Source: Lethocerus indicus (Eukaryota; Arthropoda; Insecta; Hemiptera; Belostomatidae). Taken from it: a DNA stretch of 64,000 nucleotides. The notes beneath the pieces were generated by a model that had not been told where the DNA came from, searched no databases, and saw only the letters and a list, made by a program, of their open reading frames with translations. The DNA lies in assembly GCA_019843655.1 (NCBI GenBank), contig JACDQD010000007.1, forward strand, positions 10,537,600-10,601,599, in the 5' to 3' direction. Position 1 is the stretch's first letter; the number at the start of each line of letters is the position of its first letter. The position numbers and the translations under genes are program-made. Positions 28,151 through 40,300 of the stretch are shown here, piece by piece.

Positions 28151-31044
28151 TGATGTTGGCTGCAGATTTAACTCAGAACTAGGTGATGTTACTCATTATA
28201 AATCCAATCAATCGTCCAGGTGTGGTCGCCGATCATGCAGGTTCCTTCATCGGCGCTATTATATCTGATTATTACCTGATAGCTTCTGACTATAATATGG
28301 CAACTAGGCGAGAGGGTTGACTTACCGAAAACTTTAGTAGACCCAAGAAAATACCTTTCTTTCCTGATTCTGTCTTGGATTAGTAAAGACTCATACGTAA
28401 CTAAATTCAAGCGAACAATTCTGTAAAATAATTTAGTGAAATACAGTCGTTTAGCCAGTATTAAAAAGTATTGGGGCTGAGCACTCTCTCACGGTGTGGC
28501 GCCGGTTTTCTTCCGCCGTCTCCCAAAAGACATACCCTTTTTTTCTGCTCAACTTCTAAAATGGAAGGAAAGCGGATACCCAATTTGGACGTGGGGAAAG
28601 GTGAGCAGACTTACTGTGACTAAACGGGTAGGGGACCTTGACTTTGGTAAAAGAATGGGAGCGTCCGAGACTCAGCGAAAGCTTTTCCTTCCTCAGAACA
28701 GATGTAGAAAATATTGATTAGAAGGAATAAAATATTTAGTATCAATATAGAACAAAATGGTAATATATTGTACAAACATTAAACTGCTCGAAAAATCAAA
28801 CTCGGTGCTAACACGAATCGCAGTTCTAAAAAAAAGCCTTGAGACAGTTGTCGGTCTTAATTTTCTTAGTGATATTAGGTGCAACATATTTGTTTTTAAC
28901 AAAAAATATACTTAACAAGTGTACACGGATTTCTTATAGGATACGAGCAGACAAATTACAATATCGTTAGAGGGTTAAATTGGTAGTCCAATTATATGGC
29001 GGGTCATTCGACGGTCTGACCCCCACGGAGTCCAGTTAAGGCTGATCTTGTTACGGCGTTAGGATTAGCCAATTGTTAAGGAAACCTGGGCGATGTCTGG
29101 TTTATCGCGTCTGGGATAACAAGGGCAGAAGGGGTTAGAGGGGGACGTTCGGTCAGTCGGGGAGAAGCCGCGTTGTCCATATTAGCCGGAGCGAGCCCGT
29201 CCCTCCTGACCGCTAGCCAACCGCCCAACTACCCGCAGTACACTGCCGGCACTCTAACGCCTTAGCCTTAATCCCAATTCCCTACGGTATGCCTAATTCA
29301 TACCGGTGCCAATCTCAGGATTGATAAAAGGCGGAGAAAGGTAATTACTTGTAGTTTGAAGATCGGTATCAGACCCTGACCGTCTTATAGAAGAATAATG
29401 CAATGTTTCCGTCAGAAGATCGGCGTCCGTACTCATGTGTCTCTTCCGATTCGTAATTTAAATTTACTGTTAATGGAAACGATAAAATTTTGAATGAAAA
29501 TCTTGAAGCATTTAATATTAGAATTCAAATTAAAAGACAGCGGAAATTATATTGTTTATTGACTAGGTTTAATTCCTTTCTACCTGCCAAAAAACTAGAA
29601 TCTTTCTAACGTTTTTTTCATGTTAGTACAATATTTTATGAGTCGCGATCATCGAATATAAAATGGTGTTATTTAATGAAGTGATTAGTATATACTATAT
29701 TAAGTTTTTGGTGGCAGAAGTGCTTTATAATAAAAAGATTCGTCAGTTCATCCGGGGAATGATATTTGGTTAATTTGATGAAGGGCTATACAAATTACGG
29801 CCTGTTAAGCGGTGACCGCTCGGGTTTTATACCGAAGAGTAAATAAAAACAAATCCCCGTTTGCCAGGGTGGAATCTACCGGTTCTTCCTTGGCAGCGTT
29901 CCCGAAGGGGGTCTCGACTAATAAATTTTCCTCACGTTTCCTCCATTTCACGGCCAATTCTTCACGGCCTCAGTACACTGCTCCCTCCGTACGACAGCGG
30001 TACCGCTCGGAGCCCGCGCTTTCTTATATATTTTCGCTGGCGTCGAAATAAGAAAATTGAGAAGACACTGAAAATTGAATTGTTTTCACCAATTCGTTCG
30101 CTACGCACGTCCGAGAACGTTTTCACACCCGAATCTGCCCGCTGGGCCGCTCTGGACAGCCCTAGTCCTCAGTGATAGTACTTTAGGTATTATTCACAGA
30201 AATATAACGTGTATTAATAGCGAATAAAACTTATGAATAGTGTCAACTAACACACGTCATATTAAGAATAGGAGAAATCCCGCTGCTTTCTTCATCCACA
30301 CATAAATAATACAATTCTACAATAAAAAAATAATAGTAATATAGTAAAGCTTCTTATCGGCGCTGTCACTAGACTTACTGTGACCACATTAACGGAATAC
30401 TAATATTGCGGGTAGAAGCTGAAACTGGTCGAAGTTATGGCCAAAAAAATTACTTTTTTAGAAATTTGACACCCTCTGATTAAGCTTGTCCAAGGCAAAG
30501 TCTACAAATGTGAAATGCGTAGCTAAGTGTCTGGAATTGTTGTCTGAAATATCTGTTTGTAACATTCTGGTCCAAACTAGTGGGAAATATTTTGTCTTCA
30601 CGATTTTTTACTTTAAAAATACATTCATTGCGGTCGTTTAGTCTCTGTAATTCAGCAGCCTCGTTGCTAGGTCCTTCGTCTCTAATCCGTCGTAAGTAAT
30701 GTCACTGTATGTCAGAATTGTTGGATAATAATTATGTGTTTCATTCATATGTAATATTTGGCAGTTACCTTTCAATGGAACATACGTAATCCACCGAGTG
30801 TGAGTAATTTGCGCTCGATACCGGCTCCATTATTCCATAAAGTCGAACACGAAATTTTGGATCATCCCGCTTCCTGCACGCGGTGGGGAAAATAATTTTA
30901 AAGTTTTGATTGCCTCGACGAACGCGCTTGCAGTATTGATAAGCGGGTCCACCACCTAGCAAGTGGGCTACTAGGTAAGCTCGAGCAGAGGTGGGAGAGG
31001 CACTCAGGAGTGGATACACCGGCTTTGCTCGAGGGAGTGGGACC
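28151..31044. other. non-coding stretch, no gene recognised
   Basis: The sequence returns to the mixed composition of the rest of the window. CpG-rich patches lie at 28.98-29.3 and 29.8-30.15 kb. Frames of up to 104 codons are present but overlap one another and show no motif. No splice-site pair bounded a convincing exon. Confidence 0.55.
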
Positions 31045-31170
31045 AAGAGAGAGAGAGAGAGAAGGAGAGGAGGAGAGGGACAGAAAGAGAGAAATATAGA
31101 GAAAGAGAAAGAGACAGAGAGAAATACAGTGTACAGAGGCCAGGGGAGTGGGAGAGAGAAACGGAGATTA
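31045..31170. repeat. GA-rich imperfect simple repeat
   Basis: AGAGAGAG runs mixed with GGA, AAAGAG and GACAGAG units over about 125 bp, purine on the plus strand. It is about 650 bp beyond the distal candidate poly(A) site of dyl. The Arg/Glu-rich and Ser/Leu-rich frames across it come from the repeat. Confidence 0.85.
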
Positions 31171-31815
31171 TAGAAGTCGGCGGTATTGCGATGATGATCT
31201 GGTTAGTAACGGTACAACCCGCAACCCGCCAACTAACATACAAACCTCCCCGTCTATCCGTCTAATAGTAGTCTGTTATTAAATAAGAAAGCAATAAAGA
31301 ACCTCGGATTCCTACTTCCAATAAGTATAATTTCTTGTCTGGTTTCTCGAGAACATTTTACCTCTTGTGGCACTTTTAATGGAATAAACAAATAATCTTT
31401 TCGGTTTATTCCCCATGGATACACCGAAATTGAGTTCAACTTCTTGTGACGAAATACTACGATATATTCGTACGTTGTAATATTTTTATAATTGAAATTA
31501 GTGCGAAAAATAAATAATGCATTGTTCAATTATTCAGCTCATATCACGAAAACCTAAGTTTTTAAGTAGGTTTCTCTTAACTATAAAATGTTCATAGTAA
31601 TTTGAAATTATTTTAGAGAAATGTAATAGAAATACGGAATATTTGCACTGAAATATGACTACATGTTAAACTCTACCAGAAATTCTAATTACATTTCTCT
31701 ATTTCCTTAGATCTATGAGTATGTAACATCTTACGTAACAATGGCATGAATCGCGTCCATTTTAGGACTATATTTGGTAAGGAACAGTAACAATTTAAAA
31801 AATATGCGTTTAATA

Positions 31816-31821
31816 TTTATT
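31816..31821 (-). terminator. possible distal poly(A) signal AATAAA
   Basis: Canonical AATAAA on the minus strand, about 1 kb after the dyl stop codon. It lies in an AT-rich stretch and is a reasonable transcript end, but hexamers of this type are frequent by chance in this composition. Confidence 0.3.
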
Positions 31822-32197
31822 ACGATAAATTTGATTAATATTATACAACAAACTTCCTATTAAGAGTATCATACAATTTTACAAATTGTTTACAATATAT
31901 ATGACTAGTTATGAGTTAGGTGCCATACAATCGGATCTCGGTCCTGTGCGAGTTCAGAGTATCGCACGGCTTCATTACGCGTGTAGGTGAGTTTATGCGT
32001 TGGTTTGTGTGTGTGCCAATGTGTGATGCGTGTGTGAGTGCGAGAGATAATCAGGTTGGGACGATAGATGTTAAAAGGGAGCCAACAAGTGATCGGGGCC
32101 ACGGGAGTAGGCCATACCTTCACAGCGGCCTCTACTCTTTTTTAGGCCTGCATTAATAATAACACAAGAAGGGGGCTGGTGGAAAGTGGGCCGAATC

Positions 32198-32290
32198 GGA
32201 GAGTGAGAGAGAGAGAAGAGAAAGATACACCGAGAGGGAGCGAGGGAGAGAGGGCCCAAGAGAGAAGAGTGAGAGATAGAGAGAATGAGA
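32198..32290. repeat. GA-rich imperfect simple repeat in the dyl 3' UTR
   Basis: An almost pure purine run on plus, built of GAGA and GGGAGAGA units broken by a few C and T bases. It lies within the likely longer dyl 3' UTR and would be a CU-rich tract in the RNA. Short open frames through it are composition artefacts. Confidence 0.85.
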
Positions 32291-32344
32291 ACCGGTTCTT
32301 ATCTGCAGGAGAACACTCATGTAAACTGCTCTTGTTCAACTCTT

Positions 32345-32350
32345 TTTAAT
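32345..32350 (-). terminator. possible proximal poly(A) signal ATTAAA
   Basis: ATTAAA on the minus strand, about 460 nt after the dyl stop codon and surrounded by AT-rich sequence. It is the commonest variant of the canonical hexamer. The match is short and could be chance. Confidence 0.3.
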
Positions 32351-32811
32351 ATACAATTTGTAACAATGCCAATTTTTCATTCATAAGTACAATGACACAC
32401 TAACAATAACTTAACGATATGATACAGTAAACAAGAAGTCGGGGGACGGAAAGGGAGATTAGTATCGGGGAAGGGGACGTTATTACATAAATAATTGAAT
32501 AATTTAGGGAGGACGGGAAAGGGATCGTGGAAAAGGAACGGGAGTCTTAAGGGGTATTGGTGGTCACGGACCATACGAAGGGCGTACGTCGCATCTTTGG
32601 AGTCGGTAGTGAGCACGTTTCTGACTTAGGGCTGTGGCGGGACCCCAAAAACGCTTCATAATATAACTTTGGGACGAGTACAGTTTCGGGGGAGCACACT
32701 CTACGGGTTACGTTATATCAGTCAGTCTGTACAAGAGGGGTCTGAAGAGGGGGAGGTGCCGGGCCCCCCGAGGGAGCGAGCGAGAGAGCGGGCCGCGGAC
32801 ACGAGGCCCCA

Positions 32812-34324
32812 CTAACTGGCCACCTTCACGAATTCGGCACCGACGTTGTCGTAGCCCCCGTGGACGAAGGTCGTGGCGGTCGTCATCCCCTTGCGGTCGA
32901 TCTGCCGCACCCTGACGAACAGGAAGGCGGCTACCAAGCAGGCGACGACCAGCACCACCAGCAACATGATCAGACCGGCAACGAAGCTTGGAACACTCAT
33001 GCAAATACTCTCGGAGTCCGGCGTCGTCGACGATATCACCACCGTCTCGTTGCTCGCCGAGCCGGCGTTCAGCGCGAAGTTCACGTCTCCGGGAGCCACC
33101 ACCTGGATGATACGGCTCGTGTTCACGTCGGTCATTTCTTGCGCTTCCCTCTTGTACACGTGCGTCACCACGATATTGTGTACCACTTCGGCCGATCTTC
33201 TCCTTCTCAGTCCCTTCAGCTCCACGGGCAGTCCCTCCACCGATCTCGGCCGACCTCCGAGGGTGGCGAGGTTTCCTTCCATCTCGTCGCTGACTCCTCC
33301 CTTCCTTTTAACGGTCGTGTAGGCGGCTTGATGACCCGGCAAAGGTGGGGGCGGCAAGTGGATGTCGTTGTTGACGGGGGCGGAGTTGGAAGGCGGCGGC
33401 GACGACTGGTTGGGAGGATTGGAAGTCGAAGAAGGAGGAGCGACTTCTACGGGTTTGTTCTCGGAGTATGCTCCGGAAGGACCGGAAGGATGACGGGGAT
33501 CGGGGAAGGCGGCGGGAGCTCCGTATTCGGGGAGGAGAGGGGGCGGTCCGTATTCGGAGTGCACGCCGTTTCCGAGAGGCGGAGGTGGTCCGTATTCTCC
33601 TCCGAGACCTCCCAAGTGAGGCAATCCTCCGAAGTCACCGCCGCATCTGGGTTCGGGACAGTTGTACCTGCAAACTTGGATAACACACTGGAAGTGGACG
33701 TTCATCGAGTCCGGGAACTTGAAGGCTTGAAATAAGCGAATGACACGACCGACGCGGACGGTCCGAAGTTCTTGATCTTCTGGAATTTGGACATTATCTT
33801 AGGCCTGACTACGCATCCGTGTTGGTCGACCAACTGGATGGGTGCCCTTTTACCGTCATGAGCGACACAGTTCCTAACCAACATGTCGAATTTGTTTTCG
33901 TCGTCCTTGATAGCTAATACCATTGTCATGGTCTGTCCGATTTTCACGATACCCGATACTTCGGAAGCCCAAGGTCCCTTTCCGACTTGGATCTGCATCC
34001 AGCACTGCAAGTTGTCGCCCAAGAAGTTGGCTGTGACGGCGTGAAGCATGTCCACCTGGAACGGCCTGAACGTAACGGCTTTCTCATAGTAGTCGTACCA
34101 GGTGCAACGGAGTTTCCTAGCCTGATCCCAGACTTCCTGAACGTACGGATCGTATTGGATGATAATCGTGTTCTCGACGTAGCTTCCACTGGGCGTCGAA
34201 TATCCTCCCGCGTTATGGTTGGCCGATGATGACATGCCGCAGCTGTTGAGGAAAATTTCAAAGGTGGCACTCAAATGTCCGGTACCGGGCTTCAGGTGAA
34301 CGCAGTGGGGATCGCTATAGAAAC
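32812..34324 (-). CDS. dyl: dyl coding exon 3: ZP domain, linker, furin site, membrane anchor (one-base frame break)
   Basis: The exon follows the acceptor TTCTTCGCAG and runs 1513 nt to a TAG at 32814-32812. It starts GFYSDPHCVHLKPGTGHLSA and continues through the ZP domain, with the LRCTWYDYYEKAV, GDNLQCWMQIQVGKGPW and MLVRNCVAHDGKRAPIQLVD segments. At 33730-33732 the frame changes by one base within FAYF/QAFKF; the next in-frame stretch gives FKFPDSMNVHFQC and CRYNCPEPRC, closing the ZP domain. Then come EYGPPPPL, EYGPPPLL and EYGAP motifs, a Pro/Ser/Asn-rich linker, and ELKGLRRRRSAEVV with a furin-type site. The conserved DVNTSRIIQVVAPGDVNFAL segment leads to a hydrophobic stretch (SFVAGLIMLLVVLVV onward) and a tail ending EFVKVAS. 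Without the missing base, translation would stop at 33702-33704, just before the last ZP cysteines. Sequence on both sides looks fully conserved, so an assembly error or a very recent mutation is more likely than an old pseudogene. Confidence 0.9.
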
Positions 34325-37300
34325 CTGCGAAGAAACAAAATAAGCTGAAACGTACCTGCAATACTTCCGCCTATTGCGCGGAACTTAATCATTATGTAAT
34401 AGGGAAATGTATAAAGGCATAAATTCGCGTCCCGATAATGAATTGAATACACCGTACAACATGTTCTATACTACCTTTCGAGAATATCATTCCGTAGAAC
34501 GGCCTGTCGAATTCGATGTTGACTCGCATGTGAGTCTTTTCGCACTGGACTTGGAGGTGTTTGATTTGGGGCATGTCCGGAGTGGCGAGAGGCCAGGGAT
34601 CGTCGGGACCGAGACCGGCACCTGAGGGAGGTGGCGGCGGGCCGTAGCTCTGGGGTGGCCCGGCTAGCGGGGGCCCGTAAACTGCGCGGTGTTCCAAAGG
34701 CAAAGAAGCCGAGTCCACCAGAGGAGCTTCGCTCGTCACACCCTGACAACAATCATATTATTAATTAGAACACATTTATTAAAGGTTGTTCTAAAAATTA
34801 AAATGAATCAGCGATTAAAACTACCCTGTAAGCATTAAAAAACCAGCTTGGAAGTATAAATTCGTTCTAGTTGTCTTTTATTTGTGTACAGCTTGTTAAC
34901 TTTCTTAATGAGTTAAGGGTCATTATCCGGCTTTAATTTAACAACGTGAACTATGCCGCAAAGCATAACTTTGTGATACTTCTTCACTCTAAATGTATTC
35001 AGCGTTCTTTATTTTAGTAGTTTACTGAATAGGGACGGAGTGTAGCGTGTCTCGCAGAGAAGTCCCCTCGTGCCCTAATTGGACGACTTTACAATTCTCC
35101 ACGGGTGTAATGGCTCGTATAATATCACAATTATCAGTGGTCGCGTTTTTAATGGTGTGAATGAGCCTGGCGACCGACCCACTTGGAGACAAAGATCGCC
35201 CGCCCCATTCGAGGGAACGGAGCCGGTTAAGAATAGCCTAATGGTGCGGGAAACGGGCAAAGATTATGTGAAAATTCCCCGCTATCCGCTCCATTTGAAA
35301 TTGGATCTTCAGTTCTCTCACAGGCCGACTCGAACCGAGCCCCAATTAGTCCTAACCCTGCCGGTTTATAACTGTATCTTGTTGCACTGCTATATGAGGA
35401 TTATGTTGGGTACGTAAATTCTGTGTTCTTCGGGATATATCATAGCGTATCGATAATAAACGAATATAATCAATAAATAAAATGTGGATTAAAATTGGAG
35501 TTATGGCATTGCAGCTGAGGTTAGCGGTCAAGAGCAACTGCTATTAACATTGACTAGACTGGCAATCTAATCACTCCATTCAGCGATTCGGAACGCTTGA
35601 GTCTTATAACTACTGAATCGAAACGTACTATTTTTTCCGGTTTTAAATTACCGATAATTCCCTTTTTATTGAAGATTCAGTCCCGAACTTATTTTGTCAG
35701 TTGCCCAAAATAATTACTCATTAAAATAAACTATTTTATGTTCATAGCGATGAAGTGTCATAATTAATTAATGCCGCCTTATATGAAAATAATGACAGAG
35801 TCATGCGTACAAAGTAAAAATCTGTGTCGGCCGAATATACTTCGTCAAATACGGTACAAGATTGACCCAAATACATAGAGGCGTAGTTCGAATTTTGACG
35901 CGAAGCAGGTAGCCAGTAGCCGTTGAAAATTCATGAATGTATTCAGATGACCATAAGAAGTCGAGCGTAGACGACATGGGCGGAATTCGGGAACGGTTAA
36001 ATAGACAAGGTCTTTGACACGAAACAGGGACAAAATAGCTATGACGTAAGTACAACCCAAAGCGTACATCAAATTTAAATTCAACCAAATTCTACGTTCG
36101 AGCAAAAATATCGTACCGACGAGGTTTTGAATACAGAACAACCAAACAATTTCATTCTGTCGAATATATCGTAGGTTGTTGTATTTAATTGAACGAATTA
36201 AGATTAATGTAATTTAGAGCGGGCGCGAAATTATAACTTGGAATGCTTGTCGGTTGTAATCCCGAAGGGAAAAAAATCGATCAATCGTGTTTCCCGCGAT
36301 GGGTCATTACTTGGAGTGGATGGAACACATTGTTTTCGATCGCATGGTTATTATTTCGGGCCGCGGTGTGAATACTAATTGTGTTCGGTAATTCTGGTTG
36401 AATCTTCTGGAAGACAATAATCGTCGAGTGTTCGGCCGGTCGGTTAAAAGAAAATTGTTTCGGGCCCAGTTTACGGAGGCGCGGCACGCCAGATTTACGA
36501 TGGCCTTGTTAATTTCAGCACACCAGCACGCATTTATCCTTTTTCGGAAATGGTGATAGAAAAACGTTTTCTATACGCAATTTACAGATTTCTATTGTGC
36601 CGCTGTATATTATTATATATTAAATATATTGCGTACTTGGGAGGTACCGATCCGTATCTCAGTCTGGGACATTACCGTGGGAAAAATTAACTTACAATTG
36701 GTAGGGAAGGTTGTTTTTGACGTAACGGTATTGCAGTTTGTACCGAGTTATTAAACCCGTTCTGAATTGTACATGAATTGTTTGGTGGGATCCGTTCTCA
36801 GTCTAAGGGGGTTCGACATGGCGAAGGAGGAAGACCAAGAATGTATTTTATCAATATTACTTAATATCAAGTATAAAGTGTCAAAAATGCTGCTGGTAAT
36901 GTTGTGGAAAACTGATAAATTTGGACACGGGCATCCAGTTTCCATCTAAAACTTCTAGTTGGAGGCGGTTGATAGTTTTCTTGCAAAGGCCCAATAAGTG
37001 GCTAATTAAAAATTGATATCTAATCACAAGTAGTGCGCTAAAATAAGTTTTGGAAAGTAAACCACAGGTCGGGGTTTGGCAGTTGCAGTCGCACCGTTCG
37101 AAAGCCGGCGAAAGGCGCGTTGGTCTTTCCTGGACGGGGGGTCGTCAAACCCATAAGTATTACAGGTAGTGCTATTAGGCGGGGGCCGACACATGCTAAA
37201 GTAAGTTGTCCCAGCCCCCGGTTTCAAGTTGGCTCTGGTTCAGTTTAAGTGTGCCAGGAATGCGGCGACGCCGTCCCACTTAGCGGCGGGTAGCCCGCCC

Positions 37301-40300
37301 CGAGAAAGTGCCTCGTCTCTTTCACCCCTTCCTCCCGTCTCATCGCTGTCCCTCAAAATTGCCTTATAAGTTGATTGTTGTGCGACAACTGTCAGCCTCG
37401 GTCGATAATTTTCAGACTCAGCTTTTACGCTTTCCTAATATGGGCCGTGAAAAGAAAATGGCTGTCTTCTCGTGAAAAAAATCTTACGCGGTTAAGGACC
37501 GATTTGTTATTATTGAATATTGAATCGCTGCGACCTTAGGAACCGCTTAGGCTTCGGAACTGGAAGCATCCATCAGGAAATGACTAGTTCTTTATGACTG
37601 TGTTAAAAATTCCTTCGAGGAAGACTCAAGGAGGCCGGTCTGGGCAAACCCGTTAAAAAAGTTCCACTTGCAACATTACGGCACTATCATGAACTACCTG
37701 GGCCTGAGCGAAAGGGAGCCGAATGATGCGCTCCGATTGGCGGCCGTTGTTGAGAATGCAGGTCTCGTTATAATGGATGCGGCGATAGGAGGAGAGTAGC
37801 GGAATGCAATTCGACGAACTTAATGCTCAAGATGTGTAAAACCTCTGCATACATTTTCATTAGATTAATTCTGACTTACTTTAATATACCGTACTATATT
37901 CCTCAATGCGTAGTCCAATAGACTCATGATGGGCTGTCAGATAAATAAACTTGACAAAAAAATGTAGAGTTTAAGTTGTTTACATTGAACTGTTAAGTTG
38001 AAAGAATCGGAGCTTATCGGGGGAGGAAGTAATAAGTGACCTTCCAAGTCCGAACGACCTCAAAAGGTAGTGCGCCGTGCCAACGAATTGCCATGAACTC
38101 CCAATGTAATTTATGCCCCGCTTTCGGCTCTATTCCCTCCCCCCTCTATTGCACCTCTTTATGGATTGCGTACAAGTGCTTAAGGAAATGTTAAATCTAT
38201 CGATTCAGGGCTGGATTTAATGCTCGCACACTGATTTCAAGTATGATTTAATTTAATGAATAAACTCGGCGATTTATAGTCTCTTACGTTTTAGTTAAAT
38301 TATCCGACGTTGTATCTATTAAATTTTTTATCCCGCCTTATATAAAACGTCGCTTTAGCCTAATATGATTTTCTATTACGGGTAATCGAACTGTTCAACT
38401 GTTAAGGAACAGACCAAAACAATTCCTCGCCTACAGTCAAGAACTGGACTGGAAAGTTATTACCCCGATCGGAGTGTAGAACGAGCTGTTATCTTAGCCC
38501 TCAGTTCCGTGCCCCACATACATACTTATAAGCCTATACCTTATATTGCGACGAAATAGTGCAGGTTGTTGTTTTTGTGACCGGAAATTAAATGATAATT
38601 TTAAAGAGCAGAGCGCAGTAGGGAACAGAAGAGAAATATTCTTAGTTCATGAATATTATACGCGCATATTATGTACAGTGTGTGTAAATATGTATACATT
38701 AAACGAACTTCTACCGGTAGGGCGACAGATCGTTATTCAAAGCCCTGCATACGATGCGCTCGTGAAAGCAAAGTGAAATTTCGGTTTCGCAAGCCCGCCT
38801 GTCCAGATCATGGCGGTACCAGTATACGCCTGAAAATGTGTACTACCTACTGAAATGATTTATTTATTTTTGTTTCAATTCAAAACAGAACACGGTAACG
38901 TTGTTCACGGCATTGGTTCGCGGCCTTTCGGGTCTCTGGGTCAATTAGCCGGACACTAATTGGCGTTCGTTTAGAGCCGCCTTAACTGTTCCTTGACGAT
39001 TCGAACTTTTCATACATTCTGTGTCCCTGTCAATAATAGTGTTGGTAGAAATAACAGCGCATTTACAGTTCGTGTTCCACAGTATAATTTTTACGCTATG
39101 CCCTTTTCGGATTCTGACTGATATTTGCTTTACTGATTCAAAGTCCAAAAGCAAAAAATATGAAATTGAGCCCCCTTCTGTTTCAGTGACGATTTCATCT
39201 AACTGTCGCGAACAATCGGCGAAATTAAAAAAAAAAATTATGCGACCGGTGGATTCCAATTATGGGACCGCTCCTAAAAATACCCAAGTCCCGGTACGTG
39301 CCTCGAATCTGGGCTCCGAATCATAGTTAGCATTCTTCTAGTTTCTATTTCCGAAGAGGAAAGTCTCGTCGAGGGGCAATCCGGAAAGTTTCTCTTTGTC
39401 CCACTCTTCTCCCTCCCGCCCTCTGTTCGACAGAAGCCCAGTTTAAGCCGAAGGTTTAAGCTCTAGGAAAAATAAGGTCTAGATGTTTCTAATCATAGTT
39501 GATTGGAATTATTCGAGCGAAATTATTTCTCAAGATGAACATTTATATGTTTACTTAAAATAATCTCGTATGTTGGAATCCCAGCTGTAATTATCATATA
39601 AACTTTCGAACTTTCGTAATTTTGTTAATTTAATTACTACATTTGTCTTTTTGATTTATAGTTTTCATAAATTCCATTTACAACTTTGAAGAATTAATTG
39701 AATTAAATACGTTATGCCGACATATATTGTTATTTCCGTTTGAGCATGAAATCATAATATTTTTTTGGGTAATAAAGAGACTTACCTACGAGAGGCTTTT
39801 ATCTACGATTTGAAAGCTCGCCGGAAAATTTCGGAACAGATGGATAAGTAAAATTTCGAAATGCGGTTCCGATACGTCCGCCGCGGGGTTGGGAAAGTCG
39901 AAGCTTTCCCACCCCGCTTATTCCTGTGCGAACGGAAGCGTTCCATAAAAGAGCGATGGCTGTGGCGATGACGGGGGGAGGGTCGAAGTGGATCATATCC
40001 GGTAACGGCCTACTCCCGCCAACCACAGCCAGTCAGCTTTCTCGTCCCAGCTACAGTTTACTTTATAGAAAGTTTTACCCCCTTCGGCTTAATTGTCAGC
40101 GGTAAGCCTCCCCCCCCACCCACCCCTACTACACTTCGCACCACTAAAGTATCGGCCGGTATACGTCAGTCGACCTTAAGATTCGTCGCGCCGAAGATTT
40201 TCGGAGACCACTTTTATTGGGAGGACAAGTACAGTAAATTTAGATAATTTCAGTTGAATGAACTCCAATGAAAATACATAAAACAGCTGCTTAAGCGTCT

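Larger units (their letters stand above)
31816..32811 (-). other. dyl 3' UTR with candidate polyadenylation signals
   Basis: Downstream of the TAG at 32812 there is no continuing coding frame. On the minus strand an ATTAAA occurs at 32350-32345 and a canonical AATAAA at 31821-31816; either could end the transcript, giving a UTR of roughly 0.5 or 1 kb. A purine-rich plus-strand tract at 32198-32290, read as CT-rich in the transcript, lies between the two signals and would be included only in the longer form. The lower end is set at the AATAAA and is uncertain. Confidence 0.45.

Noticed and set aside
32860..33735. A 291-codon plus-strand frame opposite dyl exon 3
   Set aside because: It is the antisense shadow of the conserved dyl coding sequence, rich in Arg, His and Gly and without any recognisable domain.
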